Shown piece after piece: positions 16,517 to 23,539 of a stretch of 27,692 nucleotides of DNA; position 1 is the first letter of the stretch; each line of letters starts with the position of its first letter. The translations under genes and the position numbers were made by a program. Under the pieces are notes generated by a model. It did not search any database. It was not told where the DNA came from and saw only the letters and a program-made list of their open reading frames with translations. This DNA is from Leptotrichia sp. oral taxon 215 str. W9775 (GTDB lineage Bacteria; Fusobacteriota; Fusobacteriia; Fusobacteriales; Leptotrichiaceae): the NCBI RefSeq assembly GCF_000469505.1, contig NZ_KI272867.1:116171-143862 (forward strand), given 5' to 3'.

Positions 16517-16545
16517 ATTTTATCATTTTTTTTTATTGTTGTCAA
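16517..16545 (-). promoter_or_regulatory. Sigma-70 promoter for SRP RNA
   Basis: On minus, TTGACA (16545-16540) and TAAAAT (16522-16517) are 17 bp apart, with a TGA extension. The expected +1 near 16510 matches the 5' end inferred from the RNA's closing helix. Confidence 0.88.
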
Positions 16546-16611
16546 TGCTTTAAAATAATAAATTATTCTTATTGTTTATTAAAATATATTTAATTAATTA
16601 TAAAAATATGG

Positions 16612-16643
16612 TATAATAACCTCAACCTTTGTTCTTATGAACA
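16612..16643 (+). promoter_or_regulatory. Toxin copy 1 promoter (-10) and leader hairpin
   Basis: TGGTATAAT ends at 16617, a perfect TATAAT with TGn extension but a weak -35. The start should be near 16624. TGTTC (16630-16634) pairs with GAACA (16639-16643) directly before the AAAGGA ribosome binding site at 16645, so it can affect translation. Confidence 0.65.
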
Positions 16644-16659
16644 GAAAGGAAGTTCTACA

Positions 16660-16758
16660 ATGTCATATATTATGACAGAAGTTTTTATCAATGTAACTTT
16701 AACTTTGATTGTATATTTCATAATCAAGTTAATTGAAAAGAACAAAGATAAAAACTAA
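16660..16758 (+). CDS. Small hydrophobic toxin-like peptide, copy 1 (Fst/par type)
   Basis: A 32-residue peptide, MSYIMTEVFINVTLTLIVYF followed by IIKLIEKNKDKN. One hydrophobic helix (about residues 8-25) ends in a positively charged tail, the layout of Fst and Ldr type I toxins that damage the membrane. Start chosen at 16660 because AAAGGA lies nine bases before it. Its surroundings fit a par-type module: a leader hairpin near the ribosome binding site, a terminator five bases after the stop, and a convergent antisense RNA. It is near-identical to copy 2. Fst similarity is by layout and composition, not by a confirmed alignment; toxicity is inferred. Confidence 0.72.
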   Translation: MSYIMTEVFINVTLTLIVYFIIKLIEKNKDKN

Positions 16759-16817
16759 ATTAAAATCCCCTGCTACCACAGGGGATTTTTTTGGTTTTAC
16801 ATGTCATATATCATACT
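16758..16817 (-). ncRNA. Predicted antitoxin antisense RNA, copy 1
   Basis: On minus, TTGATA (16852-16847) and TACACT (16829-16824) are 17 bp apart with a TGA extended -10. A transcript starting near 16817 would contain the complement of ATGTCATATATCAT (16801-16814), which repeats the ORF start with one mismatch (16660-16673), then share the terminator hairpin. This gives an RNA of about 60 nt that can pair with the toxin mRNA at its start and its terminator loop, as RNA II does in par of pAD1. Confidence 0.55.
16763..16792. terminator. Shared terminator, toxin unit 1
   Basis: ATCCCCTG (16765-16772) pairs with CAGGGGAT (16779-16786) around a 6-nt loop, with seven T's on plus. The A-run before it gives four T's on minus, so it can end both the toxin mRNA and the convergent RNA. 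Confidence 0.9.
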
Positions 16818-16947
16818 AGATTTAGTGTATCATATTTTTTATTTTTTATCAATAGTTAATTTTTCTAATTAGAAATTTTTCTATTTTAAAACAACAAATT
16901 ATTTTTATGGTTTATTAAAATATATTTAATTCATTATAAAAATATGA

Positions 16948-16978
16948 TATAATAATTTCAACCTTCGTTCTTAGGAAC
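16948..16978 (+). promoter_or_regulatory. Toxin copy 2 promoter (-10) and leader hairpin
   Basis: TGATATAAT ends at 16953, again an extended TATAAT. GTTC (16967-16970) pairs with GAAC (16975-16978) just before AAAGGAGG at 16981-16988. Copy 2 therefore has a stronger ribosome binding site than copy 1 and a shorter stem. Confidence 0.65.
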
Positions 16979-16995
16979 AGAAAGGAGGGTTTTTT

Positions 16996-17094
16996 ATGTC
17001 ATATATCATGACAGAAGTTTTTATCAATGTAACTTCGGCTTTGATTGTATATTTCATAATCAAGTTAATTGAAAAGAGCAAAGATAAAAACTAA
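16996..17094 (+). CDS. Small hydrophobic toxin-like peptide, copy 2 (Fst/par type)
   Basis: A 32-residue peptide, MSYIMTEVFINVTSALIVYF followed by IIKLIEKSKDKN. It differs from copy 1 at only three residues (Ser-Ala for Leu-Thr, and Ser for Asn), although the DNA also has silent changes, so selection for the protein is plausible. It has an excellent AAAGGAGG eight bases before the ATG. The antisense, terminator and repeat arrangement of copy 1 is kept. It lies just downstream, on the opposite strand, from the end of the Spherulin-4 gene. Confidence 0.74.
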   Translation: MSYIMTEVFINVTSALIVYFIIKLIEKSKDKN

Positions 17095-17153
17095 ATGAAA
17101 ATCCCCTGTGACAGCAGGGGATTTTTTGGTTTTACATGTCATATATCATACTA
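17095..17153 (-). ncRNA. Predicted antitoxin antisense RNA, copy 2
   Basis: On minus, TTGATA (17187-17182) and TATACT (17164-17159) are 17 bp apart with TGA before the -10. A start near 17152 gives about 57 nt, containing the complement of ATGTCATATATCAT (17136-17149), which is identical to the first 14 bases of the copy 2 ORF (16996-17009), then the shared terminator. The -35 box overlaps the TGA stop of the Spherulin-4 gene. Confidence 0.58.
17101..17127. terminator. Shared terminator, toxin unit 2
   Basis: ATCCCCTG (17101-17108) pairs with CAGGGGAT (17115-17122), with six T's on plus. The loop, TGACAG, differs from copy 1 (CTACCA), so the two antisense RNAs could discriminate between the two mRNAs at this loop. 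Confidence 0.9.
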
Positions 17154-17183
17154 AATTTAGTATATCATATTTTTTATTTTTTA

Positions 17184-17978
17184 TCAATACCTTTTCCTAT
17201 TAACTGTTCTAATAATTCTTTCAAAGTCTTTCGGCAGTTTATCATAAGGATTTGGCTGCACTCCGTCTGTCACCATAATCCATCCTGCATTACGTCTTTT
17301 TGAAAGTTTTATTATTTCCTCATATTGATCAGGTTTTGCCGCATAGACAATATGCCATATGTGTGAGGAGTTATCCTCATCATTTTCAAACTCAGACTCA
17401 GGTCCGGTAAATCTATTTATATACTCATCTGCTGTAATTTCACTTGTTACAAAAATATCTGCATATGGAGCAAGTTTATCAGTGATTTGCCTTCCAGGAT
17501 TGGCAACTACAATATTTTCCTTCCCTTTTCCCTTCACATATTCATAAACTGCTTTCATATAGGCAGGCTGGTTTGCATCATCCACTCCCACTTCATCAAA
17601 GAAAAAACCGCTTAGATTATCTTTTCCATACAATTCATAATACTTATCTACATCTGCTAGAACTTCTGTCAATGGACGTTTCTGATAGTTTGTCCTTATA
17701 TATGCAATATTTTTAATTCCGGCTTTCATATTTTCCTTCAGTTGCCTTTCATAATTCGGATCAATTTTATCTCCAGGCCCGCTGTTAGGATTGATTATTA
17801 CGTAAGGTATATTTTTCCCACCTTCTTTAATAACTTCCTTCCAGTAATTACTGTCATCAGAAGGATAACTATAAGCCGCCAGAACAACAGATTGCTTTCT
17901 TTCAAGTTTTTTCTTCATATATACTGCAAAAGCACATATTCCCACTAGTACAACTGCCATTAATACTATTTTTTTCAT
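17184..17978 (-). CDS. Spherulin-4 family protein, putative GH135-like polysaccharide hydrolase
   Basis: A 264-residue protein with an N-terminal membrane segment or uncleaved signal (about 4-20), followed by a TIM-barrel-like domain. Signs of the Spherulin-4 family are AAYSYPSDDSNYWKEV, IPYVIINPNSGPGDKIDPNY, IAYIRTNYQKRP, then GFFFDEVGVDD (D128-E129), VVANPGR and TSEITADEY (E180). In fungal Sph3 (GH135) the equivalent Asp and Glu cut galactosaminogalactan; here the FDE motif is kept, so a secreted or anchored glycoside hydrolase is likely. The ATG is preceded by AAGGAC. It follows nfo by 26 bp in the same direction. The substrate is unknown. Confidence 0.8.
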   Translation of the reverse strand: MKKIVLMAVVLVGICAFAVYMKKKLERKQSVVLAAYSYPSDDSNYWKEVIKEGGKNIPYVIINPNSGPGDKIDPNYERQLKENMKAGIKNIAYIRTNYQKRPLTEVLADVDKYYELYGKDNLSGFFFDEVGVDDANQPAYMKAVYEYVKGKGKENIVVANPGRQITDKLAPYADIFVTSEITADEYINRFTGPESEFENDEDNSSHIWHIVYAAKPDQYEEIIKLSKRRNAGWIMVTDGVQPNPYDKLPKDFERIIRTVNRKRY

Positions 17979-18004
17979 ATTATAGTCCTTTTTTCCAATT
18001 TATA

Positions 18005-18928
18005 TTACTGTTTCTTTATTTTTTCAATAACATCTGCGTCAAATTTACCATTTTTCAGCATTTCTATTTCAAACTTATATGGCGGTACTGTTTTTGCACC
18101 CTTTTCAGGTGTCAAAGCCACATAAGGTGTTTCCAGTATCTTTGGTAAATGTGAAAACTTTTCATAATGAGCTATTTTATTAAGTGCTTCAAATCCTATC
18201 GTTCCAAATCCAAGATTTTCATGTCTGTCCTTCATTGCTCCTCTGGGATTTTTACTGTCATTCAAGTGAATTACAGATATTCTGTCGATTCCTACGATTC
18301 TGTCAAACTCTTTTATAACTCCTTCAAAGTCATTTACAATGTCATAACCTGCATCATTTACGTGGCAAGTGTCAAAACATACTGAAAGTTTATCCTTAAG
18401 TTTTACTCCGTCTATTATTTTTGCTATTTCTTCAAAGCTTCTTCCACATTCACTTCCTTTTCCTGCCATAGTTTCAAGTGCCACTGTTGTTTTCTGTTCC
18501 TTTGTCAGAACTTCATTCAGTCCTTCTACTATTTTTGCAATTCCTATTTCTGCACCTTCTCCTACATGGGCACCTGGATGAAGGACTATTCTAGGTGCAC
18601 CTATTGCATCCGTTCTTTCTATTTCTGTTCTCAGAAACTGTACTGCAATTTCAAAAGTTTCAGGTTTTACAGCATTTCCAAGATTTATTATATATGGAGC
18701 ATGGACAACAATATCCTCCACTGAAATATTATTTTCCTTCATTAATTTAAGTCCAGCCTCAATATTTAGCTCATCAATCGGCTTTCTTCTTGTGTTTTGT
18801 GGTGCTCCTGTATATATCATAAAAGTATTTGCTCCATAGGAAAGTGCTTCTTCCACTGATCCCAAGAACATTTTCTTTCCACTCATTCCTACATGTGATC
18901 CTATTTTAAACATTTCTTTTTTTGACAT
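18005..18928 (-). CDS. nfo: Endonuclease IV (deoxyribonuclease IV)
   Basis: A 307-residue AP endonuclease of base excision repair, which cuts 5' to abasic sites. It is a TIM-barrel enzyme with three zinc ions; visible ligands lie in VVHAPYIINLG, VLHPGAHVGEG, ALETMAGKGSECG, CFDTCHVNDAGYD and VIHLNDSKNPRG with KDRHENLGFG. Start at 18928 (MSKKEMFKIGSHVGMSG) is chosen because AAAGGA lies upstream; the longer start at 18976 would overlap the upstream DUF4253 gene and adds only low-complexity residues. It sits 26 bp after the DUF4253 gene and 26 bp before the Spherulin-4 gene, so they may be co-transcribed. Confidence 0.97.
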   Translation of the reverse strand: MSKKEMFKIGSHVGMSGKKMFLGSVEEALSYGANTFMIYTGAPQNTRRKPIDELNIEAGLKLMKENNISVEDIVVHAPYIINLGNAVKPETFEIAVQFLRTEIERTDAIGAPRIVLHPGAHVGEGAEIGIAKIVEGLNEVLTKEQKTTVALETMAGKGSECGRSFEEIAKIIDGVKLKDKLSVCFDTCHVNDAGYDIVNDFEGVIKEFDRIVGIDRISVIHLNDSKNPRGAMKDRHENLGFGTIGFEALNKIAHYEKFSHLPKILETPYVALTPEKGAKTVPPYKFEIEMLKNGKFDADVIEKIKKQ

Positions 18929-18954
18929 TTTTATTTTTCCTTTCTTTAATTTTT

Positions 18955-19701
18955 TTAATCCCACCAAAAATACCATTGTATATTTTTGTATAAAGCATCT
19001 ACTAATTTTTCAAATGTACCATAACATTGAGCTACAATATCATAACAGAAAATATAATGTTCAACTGCTAGATTTTTTGCTTCTTCTAAAGTTTGAACAG
19101 GATTTTCTACATAAAATTCTATCTCATCATAAGTTACAACTGCTGGAACTGCTCCATTTTTTTCATACCAATATTTAGCAATTACTATTTGTTCTTCTGA
19201 AAGGGGACAGTCATTAAAACCACCCATTCCAAAATATCCCAAAACTTCATAAGGATTTTTTGTAGGTACCTTTACTAAGATAACATTATCTTTAAAATCT
19301 CCGTTATAATCAAATAAAGACGAAAGTTCTAAATCATATTTTTCACCATCATCAAATTTATAACTTTTTTCTGCAAAATACTCATCTATATTTTCTTTTA
19401 TATCTTCCATATTTTCTACTTGAATTTTTTTTAGCAATTCAAGTGCATTTATATTCTTAGATTTTTCAAGATTCAGATTAACCACATCCATTATATTATT
19501 AGTTTCTTCATCTTCCATATCCAACTCAAACTTCTCTAATAAAATATCATCAAGAACTAAAAATACAGGAGTAAAATTTTTTTCTTTCCCTTCCTTATAA
19601 ATTTCTAAATACTTTTTCTCAATTTCTTTATAACTTAAATCCTTTATTTCCTCAAATTCAAAATTATATAAATCTTTAAATTTATTTATATTCTCTTTCA
19701 T
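18955..19701 (-). CDS. DUF4253 domain-containing protein
   Basis: A 248-residue soluble protein. The first 130 residues are acidic and helical. The second half carries the DUF4253 pattern: VKVPTKNPYEVLGYFGMGG, FNDCPLSEEQIVIAKYWYEK, GAVPAVVTYDEIEFYVENPV, AVEHYIFCYDIVAQ, and the terminal WYFWWD that closes this family. Its role is not known; such genes are often found singly or near polymorphic toxin-immunity loci, but no toxin is visible here. AAGGAAGG precedes the ATG. It follows the Bro-N remnant by 46 bp. Confidence 0.85.
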   Translation of the reverse strand: MKENINKFKDLYNFEFEEIKDLSYKEIEKKYLEIYKEGKEKNFTPVFLVLDDILLEKFELDMEDEETNNIMDVVNLNLEKSKNINALELLKKIQVENMEDIKENIDEYFAEKSYKFDDGEKYDLELSSLFDYNGDFKDNVILVKVPTKNPYEVLGYFGMGGFNDCPLSEEQIVIAKYWYEKNGAVPAVVTYDEIEFYVENPVQTLEEAKNLAVEHYIFCYDIVAQCYGTFEKLVDALYKNIQWYFWWD

Positions 19702-19747
19702 TTAAAACCTTCCTTTAAATATTTCATCGTTAATACTTAACAATAAA

Positions 19748-20035
19748 TTACGGAATTGACTGAATAACACGGAAAATTCCTTGTATATCAGCAACATCTG
19801 TCATATACATTTTTCCATCTTTATGAGATTTCATTTTCAGTTGGTTACAATTTGTAACCAACTCATTCCCCTCATCTTTCAAACGTTTTTTTAATACCTT
19901 CCAATAATTATTGGGATTCAGACTATCCGTTAATATTCCTACAACATCGACAACAGAAAAATACCATTCTTCCTTTTCATTATCCCAAACAGACCTAATT
20001 TTTTTACCTTCAAATATTTGTATATTATTCTCCAT
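19748..20035 (-). pseudogene. Truncated Bro-N antirepressor gene, N-terminal fragment
   Basis: A 95-residue ORF made of a Bro-N (phage antirepressor) domain only: VWDNEKEEWYFSVVDVVGIL, NYWKVLKKRLKDEG, ELVTNCNQLKMKSHKDGK and FRVIQSIP. In full-length relatives, IIQSIP is followed by SPKAEPFKMWL and a further 150 or so residues. Here a stop follows IQSIP immediately, and no other frame continues it before the DUF4253 gene 46 bp on. It is therefore likely a decayed prophage or mobile-element remnant, or a stand-alone Bro-N peptide. The ribosome binding site GGGGTGGG is intact, so it may still be made. Confidence 0.7.
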
Positions 20036-20082
20036 TATTTCCCACCCCTTATATAGTTTTTCGAACTTTATTAATATTTATA

Positions 20083-20229
20083 TTATTTTGCATAATCACA
20101 AAATTTCAAATGTCCATAATCATCATATTTGCATTTATATCCTCTTTTTCTTTTCATTCTCTCCAACTCACTATTTAATTCCAAAAGTTTATCAAAATTT
20201 GCTACTGCAATCAACAATACAATAAACAT
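20083..20229 (-). CDS. Small hypothetical protein, 48 residues
   Basis: A possible short gene: MFIVLLIAVANFDKLLELNS, then a basic, tyrosine- and cysteine-rich C-terminus (KRGYKCKYDDYGHLKFCDYA). The N-terminal nine residues are hydrophobic, and the rest is codon-like rather than random. The only ribosome binding site candidate, GGAG, is about 21 bases before the ATG, which weakens the case. It lies in the 228-bp gap between the SpoU-family gene and the Bro-N remnant. No family is recognised. Confidence 0.35.
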   Translation of the reverse strand: MFIVLLIAVANFDKLLELNSELERMKRKRGYKCKYDDYGHLKFCDYAK

Positions 20230-20263
20230 TATTACTTTTCTCGTATTATTATCTCCACAATTT

Positions 20264-21034
20264 TTATAAGCCTTGCAATTTCTCCCTCATCTTATACAAA
20301 AATATCCCTGTCGCCACACTCACATTCAGTGATTCAATATTTCCATAAATCGGAATAATCGCCTTTATATCTGAATTTTCTATCAGATATTCAGATACTC
20401 CGCCACCTTCATGACCAAATATAAATGCATTATTTTCACGCAGTTCAATTTTTTCATAAGAAACTGAATCTTCATGTAAAGCTGTTGCTATTTTTAAATA
20501 ATTTTTATCATTTAAAAATTTTACAATTTTTTCAGGTGTTTCATAAATTATGTTCAGCTTAAAAATTCCACTCATTGTGGCTCGTACTGTCTTTGGATTA
20601 TAAACATCTACTGAACCCTTTGTCAGAATTAAATTCTGAAAATTTGCTGCAATCATCGTTCTAATAATTGTCCCGGCATTTCCCGGATCCTGAATATCGT
20701 CAAGAATTACCACATCCCCCTGTATATCCTCAATTGTATTTAAATTTTTAGAATAAAGGAATATTATTCCCTGGCTATTTTCCTGAGTTGAAACTTCATC
20801 AAACAGGTTATCCTTCAAAATTGTCAGATTATCATGTTTAGAAATATCATATTTTTCATCAAAATAGTCAAATTTCGATTCCTTCACAATAATTTTATTA
20901 AAATTGATATTTTCATTTAGAAACTTTTCCCCTTCAGCCTTAAAAATGCTGTTTTCATCACGATACTTCTTTTTATCCAGTTTTTTCAGCAATTTATAAA
21001 ATTTGTTATCTGGACTTGCTATCACATCTCTCAT
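20264..21034 (-). CDS. TrmH/SpoU-family RNA 2'-O-methyltransferase
   Basis: A 256-residue SAM-dependent RNA ribose methyltransferase with an RNA-binding N-terminus (IASPDNKFYKLLKKLDKKKY, FKAEGEKFLNE) and the SPOUT trefoil-knot C-terminus. The three SpoU motifs are DPGNAGTIIRTMIAANF, FGHEGGGVSEYLIE and IPIYGNIESLNVSVATGIFL. It resembles RlmB-like 23S rRNA or tRNA enzymes, but the target base cannot be told from sequence. The length is that of the usual two-domain form. Confidence 0.9.
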   Translation of the reverse strand: MRDVIASPDNKFYKLLKKLDKKKYRDENSIFKAEGEKFLNENINFNKIIVKESKFDYFDEKYDISKHDNLTILKDNLFDEVSTQENSQGIIFLYSKNLNTIEDIQGDVVILDDIQDPGNAGTIIRTMIAANFQNLILTKGSVDVYNPKTVRATMSGIFKLNIIYETPEKIVKFLNDKNYLKIATALHEDSVSYEKIELRENNAFIFGHEGGGVSEYLIENSDIKAIIPIYGNIESLNVSVATGIFLYKMREKLQGL

Positions 21035-21065
21035 TTTCTATTTTCCACTTTCTATATTATTTAAA

Positions 21066-21118
21066 AGTACAAAAACCCCAATCTATTCAATTTATCAAAC
21101 TTAATTTCAAGGGGTTTT
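21066..21118 (-). terminator. Terminator of the DKNYY gene
   Basis: On minus, AAAACCCC (21118-21111) pairs with GGGGTTTT (21079-21072) around a long loop and is followed by TTTTTG. It lies eight bases after the DKNYY gene's stop. Confidence 0.65.
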
Positions 21119-21125
21119 ATACACT

Positions 21126-23075
21126 CTAAAATTCTTTATAAATTTTATTTTTATCTTTTACCAGAACTTTACCATTTGAAATAATTATTTTAAAACTTTT
21201 AACATCTGCACCTTTTAATTCCTTACCTTCAAAATATACTTTATTTCTATCTTTGGCATAGCCAAACATCAGCTGTATAAATGAATGGATGTCTGCACCT
21301 TCTATTTTAGAAAAAATATTATCTGAAGAGAATTTATTTAATTTATTCATATCAAAATAATAAACTCCATTTTTATCCTGCAGGTAACCATTAGCCTCAG
21401 CAGTAGTTAAACCATTTGTGTAAGTGTCAGTATCAAAATATTTAAAGGACTCTGTATCAACGTTTAGAGGCACTATTTCATATGTTTCTTTTCCTATTTC
21501 TGTTTTTAATGCATAAGCTTTATCTTTATTTTTTAGAAAATAAACAATATCCAAATCTTTTATAAAGTTGTTTCCCTCAAACTCAAATTCTTCTGAATTT
21601 AAATCTTTTATTTTATTTCCATAGTAATAGACATTTTTATTATCTTTTGAAAATTCACTATTTAAAAGGGTAAAACTCTTTCTATCTGCATCTTCTATCT
21701 TTTTTAAAGGTATCTGATACAATTTATTCTCATAATACACATTATTTTTATCATGAAAATAATTCGGCCATTCATCAAATATTTCAAAAGTTTTAAAATC
21801 TACTTTAGGATTTTTAACAGCAACTGCTTTTACACTTTTCAGTTCCCCATTATTTTCATCAAATATTTCAACAAGTCTGTATAGATTTTTATTATCACTT
21901 ACGAAATTAATTGGTTCATTTGGTCTTCTAATTACCTTTAATCCGGCTGATGTTACACCATCCACTTTTTTCCCTGCATAATAAACATTTTTCCTGTCAT
22001 AGGAAAAAGGAAACTGCTCACTAATGACAAAACTGGCCTTATCCACACCCTCCAACTTTACAATACCATAATTTCCTAGATAATAAATATTATTCTTATC
22101 TTTTGAGTATCTATTATTTTCCATTACCTCAAAAGTATCTTTATCTGCATTTTCTATTATTCTAGTATTTTCCGGAGCATCATCAGGTGTTACTACATAT
22201 ACATTTTCATCATCTTTTCCGTAAACAATAATGCTACTGCCTGTAAACATAATATGCGAATTTTTTATTAATTTAAATTTTTTCGAGTCTTTTAATTTTA
22301 ATTTCTTCCCATAAAAATATATTTCATTTCCATTTCTAACTATAGAATGATTTAAAAATTCAAAATTATTTTCAACTATTTTTCCGAGAAATTTATCTTC
22401 ACCAAAATAGTAATACAGGTTATTTTTATCTCTGGAATAGCTTGTTTCAGGAAATTCCCTAAAGGTTTTAGGATCTGCACCTTTTATAATCTCTCCTGAA
22501 GCATATACGTTTTTATCATCTTTTGAATATTCTCCGTCTGAAATTACTTCAAATGTTTTTGCATTTGCACCTTCAACTTTTTGCCCAAAATAATATACTG
22601 AATTTTTATCCTTTGCATATCCATTTTCTTTATCCAGAGCTATAAACGAATTCGCATCTGCACCTAAAATTTTCTTATCATTAAAAAATACATTTTTATC
22701 ATCTTTCAGATAAAACTGATTTAAAACCTTTATTGTTTTTGGATTTGCACCATTTACCCTTTGAATCCAGCCATTTTCCGAACTGTATACATTATTTTTG
22801 TCCTTTGAATAATCTGCCGGCAGCACTTCAAAAGTTCCGGCATCCACATCTTCAAACGACTTATTTCCTGAAAAATAAACATTTTTCACATCTTTGGCAT
22901 ATTTATCATTTAAAACTTTAAATGTACCTAAGTCCACATTTTCAACTTTAAATTGAAAATCCTTCCCTTCAGCATATTTATAATAAACTTCATTATTTGT
23001 TTTAATATATTCTGCCATTCCTAAATTAGCTAAAAGAAATATTCCTATCAGAACTTTAAAAAATGTAGTTTTCAT
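21126..23075 (-). CDS. DKNYY-repeat secreted protein
   Basis: A 649-residue protein with a cleavable signal peptide (MKTTFFKVLIGIFLLANLGM, cut near A-E). The remainder is about seventeen repeats of the DKNYY type, with a unit of roughly 35-40 residues built as a D-x-x-T/S-F-hydrophobic stretch, then Y-x-K-D-K-N-N-V-Y-Y, for example YAKDKNSVYYFG, YSKDDKNVYASG and FSKDNKNVYYYG. DKNYY proteins are extracytoplasmic and abundant in Fusobacteria; the function is unknown, possibly a binding scaffold. GGAGG lies before the ATG. It is last after the HIT gene, 33 bp downstream of it. Confidence 0.88.
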   Translation of the reverse strand: MKTTFFKVLIGIFLLANLGMAEYIKTNNEVYYKYAEGKDFQFKVENVDLGTFKVLNDKYAKDVKNVYFSGNKSFEDVDAGTFEVLPADYSKDKNNVYSSENGWIQRVNGANPKTIKVLNQFYLKDDKNVFFNDKKILGADANSFIALDKENGYAKDKNSVYYFGQKVEGANAKTFEVISDGEYSKDDKNVYASGEIIKGADPKTFREFPETSYSRDKNNLYYYFGEDKFLGKIVENNFEFLNHSIVRNGNEIYFYGKKLKLKDSKKFKLIKNSHIMFTGSSIIVYGKDDENVYVVTPDDAPENTRIIENADKDTFEVMENNRYSKDKNNIYYLGNYGIVKLEGVDKASFVISEQFPFSYDRKNVYYAGKKVDGVTSAGLKVIRRPNEPINFVSDNKNLYRLVEIFDENNGELKSVKAVAVKNPKVDFKTFEIFDEWPNYFHDKNNVYYENKLYQIPLKKIEDADRKSFTLLNSEFSKDNKNVYYYGNKIKDLNSEEFEFEGNNFIKDLDIVYFLKNKDKAYALKTEIGKETYEIVPLNVDTESFKYFDTDTYTNGLTTAEANGYLQDKNGVYYFDMNKLNKFSSDNIFSKIEGADIHSFIQLMFGYAKDRNKVYFEGKELKGADVKSFKIIISNGKVLVKDKNKIYKEF

Positions 23076-23108
23076 AAATTTCCTCCGTTATTTAGAAATC
23101 TGACTATT

Positions 23109-23450
23109 TTATTTTAGCTTGGTAGGCAGCTTTTCTCCACCTAAAATATGATAATGGATATGTAAAACTTCCTGGCCACCATTTTCTCCAATGTTAGTTA
23201 TAACTCTGTATCCTTCTTCATTAATTCCAAGTATTCTTGCAACCTTTGCCACAGTCAGTTGAAGTTTTCCAAGTAACAATGCATCTTCTTCTGTTGCAGC
23301 TTCAAGATTTTTTATCTCTTTTTTAGGTATCACAAGTACATGTACCTTTGCAGCAGGATTTATATCGTGAAAAGCCAGAAACTCTTCATCTTCATAAACT
23401 ATATTTGCCGGAATTTCTTTATCTATTATTTTTTTAAATATTGTTGACAT
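23109..23450 (-). CDS. HIT family (HinT-like) nucleotide hydrolase
   Basis: A 113-residue enzyme. The N-terminal IFKKIIDKEIPANIVYEDEEF with FHDINPAAKVHVLVIPKK leads to the catalytic histidine triad HIHYHILGG near the C-terminus, with GQEVLHIHYH. HinT-like proteins hydrolyse AMP-lysine or similar phosphoramidates. The length is standard for the family. AGGAGG precedes the ATG. It lies between rpiB and the DKNYY gene. Confidence 0.95.
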   Translation of the reverse strand: MSTIFKKIIDKEIPANIVYEDEEFLAFHDINPAAKVHVLVIPKKEIKNLEAATEEDALLLGKLQLTVAKVARILGINEEGYRVITNIGENGGQEVLHIHYHILGGEKLPTKLK

Positions 23451-23498
23451 TTTTTCCTCCTAATTTTCGATTATAATTTTTTCACCTATTCAAAATTT

Positions 23499-23527
23499 CC
23501 CTTTCGCAATTGAAAGGGATTTTTTTA
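23499..23527. terminator. Hairpin in the rpiB-HIT gap, U-tract on the plus side
   Basis: CCCTTTC (23499-23505) pairs with GAAAGGG (23512-23518). Read on plus it is followed by A and eight T's. Read on minus, the direction of the genes, it is followed by AAATTTT, which is a poor tail. It may therefore stop antisense transcription, or act only weakly on the operon. Confidence 0.45.
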
Positions 23528-23539
23528 TTTTCTATTTTT

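Larger units (their letters stand above)
16549..17187 (+). repeat. Two tandem copies (offset 336 bp) of a type I toxin-antitoxin-like unit
   Basis: The stretch at about 16549-16852 is repeated at about 16885-17187 with few differences, mostly in leader, loop and promoter positions. Each copy holds an extended -10 promoter, a leader hairpin, a 32-codon ORF, a GC-rich terminator, a repeat of the ORF's first bases, and a convergent minus-strand promoter. Between the copies (about 16853-16884) is a short AT palindrome, TTTCTAATTAGAAA, and nothing else. Confidence 0.85.

Noticed and set aside
16549..17187. Tandem similar copies as a CRISPR array
   Set aside because: Only two units, each about 300 bp and coding a peptide; no short repeat-spacer pattern.
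18929..18976. Longer nfo start at 18976
   Set aside because: It would overlap the DUF4253 gene and adds a Lys-rich stretch with no family match; the ATG at 18928 has the better ribosome binding site.
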